From Wolinella sp052170135 (GTDB lineage Bacteria > Campylobacterota > Campylobacteria > Campylobacterales > Helicobacteraceae), in NCBI GenBank assembly GCA_052170135.1, contig JBQNBC010000006.1:36550-100549 (forward strand): a stretch of 64,000 bases of DNA, written 5' to 3'. This document shows positions 17,342 to 26,549 of the stretch, piece by piece; within the stretch, counting starts at the first letter, position 1, and every line of letters starts with the position of its first letter. The position numbers and the translations under genes are program-made. Below the pieces are notes generated by a model. It was not told the origin of the DNA. It made no database searches and saw only the letters and a program-made list of their open reading frames with translations.

Positions 17342-18142
17342 ATGAGCGATATTACACCAGTTAGCAAAGAGAAGTTTATGGGGAGGAGATGGAGGCGATT
17401 TAAAGACTATCGCTTTGCATTGCAGGATTCTCTTATGCCACTGCTTATTACAGAGCTTTCGCATGCTTTGCTTGCATTTCCTATTGCACTTGTCAAAAAT
17501 GGCGAGGAGTGGCTTGTTGTTGGAGTTGCTGGGCTGAATGATGGACGAAACTATTTTGTAACACAAAATGGCGAGTGGGTAGGGCGATATATACCTGCTG
17601 TGTATCGTGGTTATCCGTTTGCTCTAGCAAGAGGCGAGAATAATGAGAGATTGCTTTGCTTCAGAGAAGAATCTGGGCTTTTATGCGATAAGGATGCAGA
17701 TGATGGCTTGCTATTTTTTAATGAGAGTGGCGAAGTAAGCGAGGATGTATCGCAGATTCTCCAGTTTTTGGCACAGGTAGTGCGAGATGGCGAGAATACG
17801 AAAAAAGTCATTGAAATAATTGCAAAGCACAATCTGATTATCCCATGGTCGCTAAAGATCAAAAGCGATGACGATGAGCGAGATGTCAGTGGGCTTTATC
17901 GTATAGATGAAGATGCGCTAAATACTCTAGCGCCTGATGCACTTCAGGAGCTGTTATGTTGTGGCGCGTTTATGTTTATATATGCTCAACTCTTTTCGAT
18001 GCAGCATTTGCAGGCACTTGGATCTCTTGTTGATACAATGAATGAGCGCGAGAAAGGTGGAGAAGTGCTTGTTGATTCCAATGGTGATTTGGATTTGGAA
18101 TTTTTAAATAGTGGCGATACAATTAATTTTGGTGGGCTGTAG
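17342..18142 (+). CDS. sapC: SapC family protein
   Basis: A 266-residue protein of the SapC family, named after the first gene of the Campylobacter fetus S-layer secretion set sapCDEF. It shows the family pattern: a WRRFKDYRFALQDSLMPLLI start, ELSHALLAFPIAL, then the GLNDGRNYFVTQNGEWVGRYIP core. No signal peptide or membrane helix is obvious. The biochemical role of SapC is unknown. Its position just before a complete type I exporter (118 nt to sapD) argues that it serves that system. The gap to mlaE is only 41 nt. Confidence 0.85.
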   Translation: MSDITPVSKEKFMGRRWRRFKDYRFALQDSLMPLLITELSHALLAFPIALVKNGEEWLVVGVAGLNDGRNYFVTQNGEWVGRYIPAVYRGYPFALARGENNERLLCFREESGLLCDKDADDGLLFFNESGEVSEDVSQILQFLAQVVRDGENTKKVIEIIAKHNLIIPWSLKIKSDDDERDVSGLYRIDEDALNTLAPDALQELLCCGAFMFIYAQLFSMQHLQALGSLVDTMNEREKGGEVLVDSNGDLDLEFLNSGDTINFGGL

Positions 18143-18260
18143 AGTATCGTTTTGCTATATTCTTGTATTGTGTGTAAAGTACCTGCAAAGCCACTTTCTG
18201 ATAGAATCTACGCTCTAGTATTTATACGCTTAACAAAACTTTTATTATTAAGGAATGTAA

Positions 18261-19973
18261 ATGTCTCAGCAAGACAATGAGTTACTTGTTACCATAAAGA
18301 AGTGCAAGAGCTCCTTTTATTATGCTGGCGTGGTGAGCTTTTTTATAAATCTCCTCATGTTGGTGCCATCTTTGTATATGCTTCAGCTATATGATCGGGT
18401 AATATCTAGTCGAAGTCTAGAGACGCTGTTTATGTTAACGCTTATTATGGTGATTCTTTTTGTATTTATGGGCGTTATGGAGTTTATTCGTTCCAGGATA
18501 CTCGTACGTGTAGGAAATCAGATAGACAATCATCTTCGTGAGCGTATATTTCAAGCCATGTTCTTTCTAGCAAATCGTCATCCAGGTCAGGCTACTACAC
18601 AGCCATTAAACGATCTTGTTCAGGTACGCCAATTTATGACAGGTACGCCAATTTTTGCTTTCTTTGATCTACCTTGGATTCCTGTGTATATGACTATTCT
18701 TTTTATGTTTCACATGTGGTTTGGTTATTTTGCTATTTTTGCTGCAATTGTGATATTAACGTTGACATTAATTAATGAATGGCGTACAAAAAGTGGGCTC
18801 GAGCAATCAAATAAAATCTACCAGAGTTCCGCACGTTTCTTAGATTCAAGCCTTAGAAATAGCGAGGTTATCGAGGCAATGGGTATGCATGATAGTATTC
18901 ATAAGCGGTGGATGGAAAAGCATATGGATTTTTTGGACAAGCAGACACGCGCAAGCGATGAGGCTGGTATTTGGTCGACTTTAAGTAAGAATCTGCGCAT
19001 GCTTTTTCAATCGCTCATACTAGGTCTTGGTGGTTATCTTGCGGTAAAGGCGGAGCTGACCCCTGGTATGATGATTGCTGGCTCTATTATCATGGGGCGT
19101 GCGCTTGCGCCTATGGATTTGCTTACAAATACATGGAAGCAATTTGTATCCGCACGCGATTCTTATCATAGGCTTGGTGAGCTATTACGTGAGACACCAT
19201 TACCGCTTGAGCCTATGTCGCTCCCCGCTCCAAATGGTTCTATACAGATCGAGGGAATTTCGGTAATTCCGCCAGAGGCTAAACAACCATCAATTCGTGA
19301 CTTTTCTATATCTATAAAAGCTGGAGAAGTAGTCGGCATTATTGGTCCAAGCGCTGCGGGTAAATCTACACTTGCGCGTGCAATGCTTGGAATTTGGAAA
19401 CCACTCATAGGAAAAGTGCGTATAGATGGTGCAGAAATTGGACACTATAATCGAGTAGAATTAGGGCAGTATATAGGGTATTTGCCACAGGATATTGAGC
19501 TTTTTGATGGAACGATTGCAGAAAATATAGCACGATATGGCGAAGTCGATTCCTCTAAGGTGCTTGAGGCGGCAAAGCTAGCTGGTGTTCACGAGATGAT
19601 TTTGAGATTTTCAAAAGGGTATGATACGCCCATTGGGCAGGGCGGTATAGCGTTAAGCGGAGGGCAGAGGCAGCGTATAGCACTTGCTAGAGCTGTCTAT
19701 TCATTTCCTAGAATAGTCGTGCTAGATGAGCCAAATTCAAATCTTGATGACACGGGAGAGCGAGCACTTTTGCAGGCCATTTTTGATCTAAAAGCACGCG
19801 GTATTACCGTAGTGTTAATAACACATAGAATGGCCGTTTTGAATGCAGCAGATAAGATTGCGCTCCTAAGAGATGGTATTTTACAAGCCTATGGTAGTAA
19901 AGATGATATTTTGAGAGCTTTAGCAGCGCAAAATCAGCAAGATTCGCTATCAAATAGCGCTAACAGAGCATAA
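18261..19973 (+). CDS. sapD: Type I secretion ABC transporter (SapD/PrtD-like)
   Basis: A 570-residue inner-membrane exporter with fused membrane and ATPase domains. About six hydrophobic segments lie in the first 300 residues. The nucleotide-binding domain has Walker A GPSAAGKS (362-369), the ABC signature LSGGQRQRIALARA and Walker B VVLDEPNSNLD. There is no C39 peptidase domain, as in PrtD/AprD-type exporters of proteins with C-terminal signals. It forms the tripartite channel with sapE (9 nt downstream) and sapF. The promoter probably lies in the 118-nt gap after sapC. Confidence 0.92.
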   Translation: MSQQDNELLVTIKKCKSSFYYAGVVSFFINLLMLVPSLYMLQLYDRVISSRSLETLFMLTLIMVILFVFMGVMEFIRSRILVRVGNQIDNHLRERIFQAMFFLANRHPGQATTQPLNDLVQVRQFMTGTPIFAFFDLPWIPVYMTILFMFHMWFGYFAIFAAIVILTLTLINEWRTKSGLEQSNKIYQSSARFLDSSLRNSEVIEAMGMHDSIHKRWMEKHMDFLDKQTRASDEAGIWSTLSKNLRMLFQSLILGLGGYLAVKAELTPGMMIAGSIIMGRALAPMDLLTNTWKQFVSARDSYHRLGELLRETPLPLEPMSLPAPNGSIQIEGISVIPPEAKQPSIRDFSISIKAGEVVGIIGPSAAGKSTLARAMLGIWKPLIGKVRIDGAEIGHYNRVELGQYIGYLPQDIELFDGTIAENIARYGEVDSSKVLEAAKLAGVHEMILRFSKGYDTPIGQGGIALSGGQRQRIALARAVYSFPRIVVLDEPNSNLDDTGERALLQAIFDLKARGITVVLITHRMAVLNAADKIALLRDGILQAYGSKDDILRALAAQNQQDSLSNSANRA

Positions 19974-19982
19974 GGATGGACT

Positions 19983-21323
19983 ATGAAAAAAGATGAAATT
20001 GTCCTCATTAAAGAGACATCAATAGAGGCGAGACACTCTAATGACCGTCCATATCGCGCACTTAGTGTTATTGTGCTTACGTTGTTTATCTCTATTTTTG
20101 GTATATGGGCGGCACTTGCACCGCTCTCGAGTGCAGTGCCAGCAACAGGAAAAGTAATAGCAGAGGGAAATCGCAAAGTTATTCAGCATCTAGAGGGTGG
20201 AATAGTATCTGAGATTCTTGTCAAAGATGGTGACAAAGTTTCTGTAAATCAGCCGTTAATAAGAATTGATACAACGCGTATGCGTTCAGAACTGGAGATA
20301 GTCAATGTCCAACATCTGGAGGCCTTGGCCAGGATATCCCGCCTAAGGGCTGAACGCGATAAAGATGTGAAAATTACATTTGCACCTGAGTTGATTGCTA
20401 GTGAAGCGTTTTTTGTTAAGCAGATGATAGAGCAGCAGACACGTGAATTTAATGCTCGCAAAAAAGCTTTGCAGGACGAAGAGTATGTAATGCAGCAAAG
20501 AATCGAGCAGTTACAAAATCAAGTAAATGGTCTAGAAGCGACGCTAAAAAGTCGTGAGGAGTTGCTAATTTCCTATACAGAGGAGGTGAAGGAGTGGCAG
20601 AAGCTTTATGAACAGCAACTAATTGACAAGATGCGCTTAAGAGATGTCACACGCGAAAAGACACAGGTTGAGGGTGAAATTGCCAGTATAAAGTCAGATA
20701 TATCCAGATTGCAAGTCCACATTACTGAGATAAAGACGCAAAATACGTTACGAAAGCAGGATTTTTTAAAAGAAGTATTAGCTGAGCTTAGTGATATGGA
20801 GCGACGCGCCCTTGAGTACAGAGCGAGAATCGAGTCGTTGCTTGATGTGATTGAGCGGAGTGATGTGCGTTCGCCAGTAGATGGAATAGTTGTGAATATG
20901 AAGATTCATACAATAGGCGCGGTAATATCTCCAGGCAATGCAATAATGGATATAGTGCCTAACACTGCAGGACTGATCATCGATGGAAAAGTTGCTATAA
21001 ATGAAGTGAATTATGTACACAATGGCTTACGAGCTGAGGTGCTGTTTTCTGGATTTAGCCATATTAAATCAATAAAACCAGTTATTGGTGAGCTTATTGA
21101 GGTGAGTGCGGATTCTCTCTATGACCAAGCTACAAATAGTTTTTATTATAGTGTGAAGATTCGTCTGTTGCCGGAGGGAATTAAGGAGCTAGAGAGACAT
21201 AATTTGCAAATCATGCCAGGTATGCCAGCTGATGCAATGATTCTTACTGGTAAGCGTACGCTACTACAATATATGATAAAGCCATTTAAAAATATGTTTA
21301 TAAAGGGGCTCCGTGAGGAATAG
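19983..21323 (+). CDS. sapE: Type I secretion membrane fusion protein (SapE/PrtE, HlyD family)
   Basis: A 446-residue HlyD-family adaptor. A single N-terminal membrane helix (about residues 22-42) is followed by a lipoyl/barrel-sandwich half (GKVIAEGNRKVIQHLEGGIV), a long coiled coil (about 150-285), the second half (RSPVDGIVVNMKIHTIGAVI) and a C-terminal beta domain. It bridges SapD and SapF across the periplasm. Its last 11 nt overlap the start of sapF, so the two are translationally coupled. Confidence 0.93.
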   Translation: MKKDEIVLIKETSIEARHSNDRPYRALSVIVLTLFISIFGIWAALAPLSSAVPATGKVIAEGNRKVIQHLEGGIVSEILVKDGDKVSVNQPLIRIDTTRMRSELEIVNVQHLEALARISRLRAERDKDVKITFAPELIASEAFFVKQMIEQQTREFNARKKALQDEEYVMQQRIEQLQNQVNGLEATLKSREELLISYTEEVKEWQKLYEQQLIDKMRLRDVTREKTQVEGEIASIKSDISRLQVHITEIKTQNTLRKQDFLKEVLAELSDMERRALEYRARIESLLDVIERSDVRSPVDGIVVNMKIHTIGAVISPGNAIMDIVPNTAGLIIDGKVAINEVNYVHNGLRAEVLFSGFSHIKSIKPVIGELIEVSADSLYDQATNSFYYSVKIRLLPEGIKELERHNLQIMPGMPADAMILTGKRTLLQYMIKPFKNMFIKGLREE

Positions 21324-22608
21324 GGTATTTTTTAGCTTTATAGCACTTTTAATATGGCAGAAATCGAGTGCGCTAAGCTTAAGTCAGGCATATCAAAAGG
21401 CACTTGACAATGAAGCAACAGTTGTTGCTTCAAGGTTTCGTACAGAGGCAGTGGATGAACAGGTGAATCAGGCAAAATCGCGCCTTTATCCGCAGCTACA
21501 AGCAAACGCATCAGCCGGACAAAATAAATATCAGCCAAATTACAACACGAGTGAAGTCAGCGAACCATACAAAAATTACTCAATATCAGCATATATGCCT
21601 ATATATCGCCCAGAGCTTTGGAGTGGGATTGATCAGGCAAAGATACGTAAAAAGGAAGCTTTGTATCGTCATCAAAGAATTTCGAATACACTTGGGATTG
21701 ACGTAGCAAAGGCTTATTTTGATCTTGCACGAGCACTTGAAAATATTAAGCTGACACAAGCGCAATCAGAAGCGTACGAGGCAAAGTATCGTCAGTTATC
21801 TGGTATGTTGGAGCTTGGTCTTAGTAATAAAATGGACGTATTGGAGGCGAAAGTTCATTTTGATAGTTCGCGCGCTGAGGCATTAGTGGAAAAGCAGCGA
21901 TACAACACAGCGAAGCTTGCATTAGAGTATATGATAGGGGAGAGCATACATGGTGAGCTTGATGTGGATTTGAGTGCCATTAATCCTGATGCGCTTGTGC
22001 TGGTGGAAGAGACATGGGATGATAAGTTGTCGGAAAACCCAAGCGTAAAAGTTGCAGAAATGGCATTAAAAGTTGCAAGTAAGGAGATTGAAATTCGCAA
22101 ATATGAGCACTATCCAAAAGTGGATTTGAGGATTACACGTAGCGAAACAGATACAAAAGATCCATCACTTAGGGAGTACGATTCTCGTGCGCTTATTGAG
22201 GTTAACTTTCCTATCTACTCTGGTGGAGTAACTCAATCAAGAATTAAGGAAGCAAAACTTTTAGAGAGTGCAGCTATCAAAGAATTGGAGAATGTTAAAA
22301 AGAGCACCAAGCTTAAGCTAGAGCAGCATCTTGCCGATCGTGCACTTGGTATTGAAAAGTTAAAAGCAATGCGAGAATCAGAAGCTTCCGCGCTTTTGTA
22401 TCTTTCATCTATTGAACAAGGATACGAAAAGGGACTTAAGCACCTAATTGACCTCCTTGAAGCACGTGCAAAGCTCCATCAAGTGCGCCGTGACATCATT
22501 GATGCAGCTTATGTGCTTATACTTGCACAACTAAATATAATCGATATGTCTGGCGAGCTAAGTGCAGAAAAAATCGCTGAAATAGAGGTGCGTATAAGCT
22601 TAAAGTAG
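21313..22608 (+). CDS. sapF: Type I secretion outer membrane channel (SapF/PrtF, TolC family)
   Basis: A 431-residue TolC-like outer-membrane exit duct with a signal peptide (cleavage plausible after the SSA-L-S region near residue 20) and two repeated long-helix/beta units, typical of the OEP family. The start is GTG inside the end of sapE, with AAAGGGG just upstream. It ends the operon. No S-layer or RTX-type cargo gene lies next to it; the next gene is convergent. Confidence 0.92.
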   Translation: MRNRVFFSFIALLIWQKSSALSLSQAYQKALDNEATVVASRFRTEAVDEQVNQAKSRLYPQLQANASAGQNKYQPNYNTSEVSEPYKNYSISAYMPIYRPELWSGIDQAKIRKKEALYRHQRISNTLGIDVAKAYFDLARALENIKLTQAQSEAYEAKYRQLSGMLELGLSNKMDVLEAKVHFDSSRAEALVEKQRYNTAKLALEYMIGESIHGELDVDLSAINPDALVLVEETWDDKLSENPSVKVAEMALKVASKEIEIRKYEHYPKVDLRITRSETDTKDPSLREYDSRALIEVNFPIYSGGVTQSRIKEAKLLESAAIKELENVKKSTKLKLEQHLADRALGIEKLKAMRESEASALLYLSSIEQGYEKGLKHLIDLLEARAKLHQVRRDIIDAAYVLILAQLNIIDMSGELSAEKIAEIEVRISLK

Positions 22609-22686
22609 CATTAGTTTATAATTAAACGCAAAGCGCCACATATAATATAAAAGCCGGGGGGCGGCAAGAGCTCCCACGGTTAGTAT

Positions 22687-24114
22687 CTATCTAAGTAGAC
22701 TTTGTGCGCGCCCTAGGTGGCTTGTGTCGATATGACTTGCCCCAAGCTCCGCAAGTTTCCCTTTGAAAAGCTTATCATTTAGCAGGCTAAAGTCATTGCC
22801 AAGGCTCAAGCTGCGTTCAAGTGCTTGCCACATTTCATTAAATCGCAAATCAAGCAACTCCTTTTCGCTCACATTCTCGCGATTCTTTATACTTTCGTTT
22901 TGTACACTCTCGCTACTACGACTTGCGTAGGCAGAGAGGTGGTGATTACGCATAGCTGCGGTCTGTCCTTGTCTGTTCTCGTCGAGTTTTGCAAAGTCAA
23001 TATGGTGTATTTCACCTTTGCTCCCATTTGTTCGCTCAAATGTTGCGCTCTGGCGCTTAATACCAAGAATCCCACTATTTAGTCCTTGCATAATCTGCTC
23101 ATTTTTACGTGCATTTAAGTATATTGCGCCAATTCCAGCCTCACCTAGTGTGACTAGGCGCGCGTTGCCATTTTCATCTGGTGACCATATTCTTAGCTTG
23201 TTGAAGATAGCATCGTTTTTGTCAATTTTGTTATCTTTGTTTAGATCATATGAGGCGAGATCAGCAAATCCATCTCCGCTTTTTGTGCCAAATAGTTCAT
23301 TTCCATCGTTAATTTTTCCATCATTGTTTTTATCCAATGCGAGGAAACCAGAGCCACGCTTCAGTGTAGAGATTTGATCTGGTGTGCCATCAGAATCAAG
23401 ATCAAAACTAAAGCTCTTGTCATTTAGCTCTGTACCATTGCCCTCATAGTCGATTACTAGCGGATCGATTAGTTTGAGTTTTTCTGATGGATCGACGCCT
23501 TTAGAGTCGAGACTAGAGCTACTTCTGAGCGTTTGTATAAAGCTCTCTTGCATTGTGAGCTTGATATTTATGCTCTGCTCTTTGCCTGTACTGTTGTCAC
23601 GGAGTGTTGAGCTTAGTTCAAAAGATATCGATCTTGATTGCATGAGGCTAAAAATAGTGTCATTGCCATTTGTTCCAAGTTGACTCAGGCGAAAATTTTC
23701 TTCGGCAATCTGGAGTGCGTTTGCCCCGTATCCATGTTTTGTGACCAATTCCATGGTGCTTAGTGCTTCGCTGAGAGACATCTCACGTGCGGGCACTGGA
23801 GAATTGCCAGATGTAGCACTCATAGCTCCGTCTCTTGTTCCAAAGAGCTTGTCAAACTCTGCTAGCATTTCATTTTTGACTTGTGCTACTCGTTCAAGTG
23901 CCGCATTTAACACGCGCATTTGGATTCCTGATGTGTTTAGACTACTGCTAGTACTGTTAGTACTCTGCACACCACTACTGCTTTCGCGCTCATCTAATAG
24001 GCGTGTACTTTGCATTGTTGACTCATCTTGTTTTTCGTTGCGTCCTTGCATCACTTTTTGCAAAATCTCCTGAAATGGCGATAGAGAAGATTGCGTAAGG
24101 CGTAAACTATTCAT
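22687..24114 (-). CDS. EF-hand-like calcium-binding protein, probably flagellar co-expressed
   Basis: A 475-residue protein without Sec signal or membrane helix. The first 120 residues are Ser/Thr/Gln-rich and predicted flexible. A central domain (about residues 220-350) has Asp-rich calcium-loop motifs DLDSDGTPDQ, DKNNDGKINDGNELFG and DLNKDNKIDKNDAIF, in the arrangement seen in RTX-type and related secreted proteins. The C-terminus is helical. A FliA-type promoter lies 30 nt upstream, so it is likely made with late flagellar genes and could leave through the flagellar export channel. Being next to sapF makes type I export a second option, but the gene is convergent to sapCDEF. Function unknown. 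Confidence 0.75.
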   Translation of the reverse strand: MNSLRLTQSSLSPFQEILQKVMQGRNEKQDESTMQSTRLLDERESSSGVQSTNSTSSSLNTSGIQMRVLNAALERVAQVKNEMLAEFDKLFGTRDGAMSATSGNSPVPAREMSLSEALSTMELVTKHGYGANALQIAEENFRLSQLGTNGNDTIFSLMQSRSISFELSSTLRDNSTGKEQSINIKLTMQESFIQTLRSSSSLDSKGVDPSEKLKLIDPLVIDYEGNGTELNDKSFSFDLDSDGTPDQISTLKRGSGFLALDKNNDGKINDGNELFGTKSGDGFADLASYDLNKDNKIDKNDAIFNKLRIWSPDENGNARLVTLGEAGIGAIYLNARKNEQIMQGLNSGILGIKRQSATFERTNGSKGEIHHIDFAKLDENRQGQTAAMRNHHLSAYASRSSESVQNESIKNRENVSEKELLDLRFNEMWQALERSLSLGNDFSLLNDKLFKGKLAELGASHIDTSHLGRAQSLLR

Positions 24115-24143
24115 AGTTTTCCTTTGCGTTTTAGTTTTGACTA

Positions 24144-24170
24144 CTATCGGCGGAAAACAAAAATGCTTAA
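24144..24170 (-). promoter_or_regulatory. FliA (sigma-28) promoter
   Basis: On the minus strand TTAAGCAT, an 11-nt spacer and GCCGATAG match the flagellar sigma-28 consensus (TAAAGTTT-N11-GCCGATAA) with exact spacing and a nearly perfect -10. The start codon at 24114 lies 30 nt downstream of the -10. Confidence 0.7.
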
Positions 24171-24219
24171 TCGAGGAGAGTTATTCTTGTGGGAATCCTA
24201 GTAAGCAGGGCGAATTTTG

Positions 24220-24780
24220 CTATTTTACATGACGTTCAAAAAACCACATAAAGGCAAATAGAAGTCCTGGAGTTTTTGGTTTGCTATCATCAAGCATAAA
24301 CTCGCGTGCGTATTTAAGGGGAATCTCTATCACTTCGATATTTTCATTATCGATTCCTCCGCCATTATCGATATGGCTATCCTCATCCACTTCGGCATAG
24401 TAGAGGGCTTGACGGCTACCTGCAAAGCCAACTGAAGTGTAGAATGTGTTGATGTGCAAAAGATCCTCTGGTGCGACACGATAGCCACACTCCTCATACA
24501 CTTCTTCGCTTGCTGTTTCCTCTAGGCTTTTATTTTTATCTAGGATTCCTGCGCATAGCTCGTATGTGTAGCCCTCACCATTTTTCAAAAATACAGCAGG
24601 ACGAAACTGTTTCACCACTAAAAAGACATCCCTTCGGCGATGAAAAAGTAGCACACTCACGCTATCGTGAGCCTCGATGATATCCCAGCTTTTCTCAATT
24701 CCTTGTTCAGTGTAGTAGACGCGTTTAGGGCGCACGTAAGCAGAATCCAAGCACTCGCCAAAGCGTATGTTTTCAATCAT
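24220..24780 (-). CDS. NUDIX hydrolase (nucleoside-diphosphate sugar type)
   Basis: A 186-residue NUDIX enzyme. The box is G-ILDKN-x2-LEETASEEVYEECGY; the usual Arg of the R-E-U-x-E-E core is Glu here, while the metal-binding E-E pair is kept. The VYYTEQGIEKSWD and VLLFHRRRDVFLVVKQFRPAV context resembles ADP-ribose/UDP-sugar pyrophosphatases. Its ATG overlaps the stop of the Csd3-like peptidase gene by 4 nt, so the two are coupled. The substrate is uncertain. Confidence 0.88.
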   Translation of the reverse strand: MIENIRFGECLDSAYVRPKRVYYTEQGIEKSWDIIEAHDSVSVLLFHRRRDVFLVVKQFRPAVFLKNGEGYTYELCAGILDKNKSLEETASEEVYEECGYRVAPEDLLHINTFYTSVGFAGSRQALYYAEVDEDSHIDNGGGIDNENIEVIEIPLKYAREFMLDDSKPKTPGLLFAFMWFFERHVK

Positions 24781-25967
24781 TGTGAAAGCTCCGATGTGGT
24801 TTCATTTTTCATTAAAAATAGAGGCGCATTACCAATGTGTGGTAGTGAGCCTCTAGCGATTCCGTTTTGTATTAAGGCTTTGTAGTCTTGTGTGAATTTG
24901 ATAAATTCATGCTGTTCTTTGCCAGAGAGAGCGGCTTTTGTGATTTTTATACTTTTAAGCGGGTCTATGGCCTTATCATTTTTGTATAGACCTAGGTGTA
25001 GATGAGAACCAGTGCTAAGTCCACTATTGCCAACATAAGCGACGAGTGTGCCTTGTTTGACGTTTGATCCGGCGCGGATACCTTTGGCAAATCCATTTAG
25101 GTGTGCGTATAGCGTTTTGTATCCATCACTGTGGGATATGATTAGTGTCTTTCCATAGCCACCTTTTGTGCCTGCAAAAGTAACTTTCCCATCCCCAGCA
25201 GATTTTATTGGAGTACCTTTTGGTGCGGCATAATCCACACCAAGATGCGGGCGAGTAATACCAAGAATCGGATGTCGTCGTCCCGTGGAGAATCGAGAGG
25301 AGATTCTTGTGTAGTTTAGTGGCGTAGTCAGTAGGAAGCTCGCCATTTCATGTCCTTGTTCATCATAGTAGCGCCCATCTTTAAATTGAAAGATAAAATT
25401 TTGTTTGCCTCGCGTTTCGACCATAGAGGCTTTTAGGTTTGGTGCACCAAATGGCTTGCCAAGGCGATATTTGCGTTCATAGATTACGGCGAGCTTATCA
25501 TCTTTTTTAATCTCACGGCGAAAGTCTATACTGTTTTTGTATGCTGTTACAAACTCGCCAGCTAACGCATAGTCGCCAGTCGCCTCTAATATATCCTGAT
25601 ATGGCGATGACTGCATGGCTAGCACCAGTGATTGGCTCATCTCAAAGTAGCTGATGGGAATAATGGAAATGCCATAGGTGTTGCCATCTTTATAGATGTG
25701 GATTTGGCTATCTTCTGTGATTGGTATTAAGGCTTGAAGTAGATCTTTGCTACGCTCATCACGCAAAATATGAAATCGAACGCCGCTGTATATCTCAGCA
25801 GCTAGCTCCTTGTCCTCTGGGGACAGCGAGTAGTATAGATTTAGTGGTATTTTATGCTTTTCTAGAAATATGAGAAATGTCTCGCCTTTTTCCCACGTCT
25901 GCTCCTCTGCTATTGCACCAAAAAGGAGCGACAAACCAAAAAGCCAAGCGAGTAGCAATCCTCTCAT
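24777..25967 (-). CDS. csd3: M23 metallopeptidase, Csd3-like cell-shape murein hydrolase
   Basis: A 396-residue exported LytM/M23 peptidase. It starts with a signal peptide (MRGLLLAWLFGLSLLFGAIA) and has an N-terminal domain of about 220 residues like Helicobacter pylori Csd3/HdpA. The catalytic domain carries HLGVDYAAPKGTP, a YAHL segment and SHLHLGLY, which give the H-x3-D and H-x-H zinc ligands. Csd3 is a D,D-endopeptidase/carboxypeptidase that shapes helical cells by trimming murein cross-links. The NUDIX gene follows directly. Family assignment is strong; the exact orthologue is inferred. Confidence 0.88.
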   Translation of the reverse strand: MRGLLLAWLFGLSLLFGAIAEEQTWEKGETFLIFLEKHKIPLNLYYSLSPEDKELAAEIYSGVRFHILRDERSKDLLQALIPITEDSQIHIYKDGNTYGISIIPISYFEMSQSLVLAMQSSPYQDILEATGDYALAGEFVTAYKNSIDFRREIKKDDKLAVIYERKYRLGKPFGAPNLKASMVETRGKQNFIFQFKDGRYYDEQGHEMASFLLTTPLNYTRISSRFSTGRRHPILGITRPHLGVDYAAPKGTPIKSAGDGKVTFAGTKGGYGKTLIISHSDGYKTLYAHLNGFAKGIRAGSNVKQGTLVAYVGNSGLSTGSHLHLGLYKNDKAIDPLKSIKITKAALSGKEQHEFIKFTQDYKALIQNGIARGSLPHIGNAPLFLMKNETTSELSQ

Positions 25968-26097
25968 CTATCTCCCTAATCGTATGCAAAATCACACCTA
26001 GGCGACCACCACACACGGGAGGAGCACAGGCGCAAGAGGCAAATTGTGAGCTCTATTTTGATTATATCAGAGGCAAAAATAAGTAGAGTTTAAACTA

Positions 26098-26106
26098 TGA
26101 TATAAT
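26098..26106 (+). promoter_or_regulatory. Extended -10 promoter
   Basis: TGATATAAT is a perfect extended -10 element. Transcription starting near 26113 would give a leader of about 30 nt for the small membrane protein at 26144. Confidence 0.5.
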
Positions 26107-26143
26107 TTAGGTCATCAAAACCCCAAAATGGCGAGATTCCTAC

Positions 26144-26341
26144 ATGGATATGAAAAACTGGCTCATCCCCTCCGCTACATTCGCACTTTTTATATATGTA
26201 ATGCTTTTTGTTGTTGCATATACAATAAAGGTGAGTAGTGCAAATGTTAATCTTTTTATAGATGATAGTGGTCGCCAGCGTACACCACAAACTGACACAG
26301 AGAGGTATCTTCATGATATTTCCAAGGGCTTCAGTAGATAA
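26144..26341 (+). CDS. Small membrane protein
   Basis: A 65-residue protein with one strong membrane helix (about residues 10-29: PSATFALFIYVMLFVVAYTI) and a polar C-terminal tail. An extended -10 promoter upstream supports it. The start could be ATG 26144 or ATG 26150. No family is recognised. It is monocistronic, between csd3 and ftsI, and convergent to ftsI. Confidence 0.6.
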   Translation: MDMKNWLIPSATFALFIYVMLFVVAYTIKVSSANVNLFIDDSGRQRTPQTDTERYLHDISKGFSR

Positions 26342-26549
26342 TTTAAGTCCGTTTTGACCTGCTTGCTAGCATGGATTCTTTGCTTGTGCTAGAGGTAGTT
26401 TAGGCCTTAGACATGATTTTGCCTTCGTGGGCTATTGTGCGTGAAGTATGAAACTAAATTTATTCTTGTAGAGGCTCATGCTAATTTTAATAAGAATCGT
26501 GCTGAATTAAATTGAGTTGTTATGTGGTTTAGGTATGCTCGGATTCTTT

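Noticed and set aside
22687..24114. Calcium-loop protein as the obvious cargo of sapCDEF
   Set aside because: The gene is convergent to the operon, lacks the glycine-rich RTX nonapeptide array and has a FliA-type promoter, so neighbourhood alone is not enough.
26090..26314. 74-codon minus-strand frame opposite the small membrane protein
   Set aside because: Rich in Cys, His and Ile with no clear domain; the plus-strand ORF has an extended -10 promoter and a clean membrane helix, so the minus frame is taken as its shadow.
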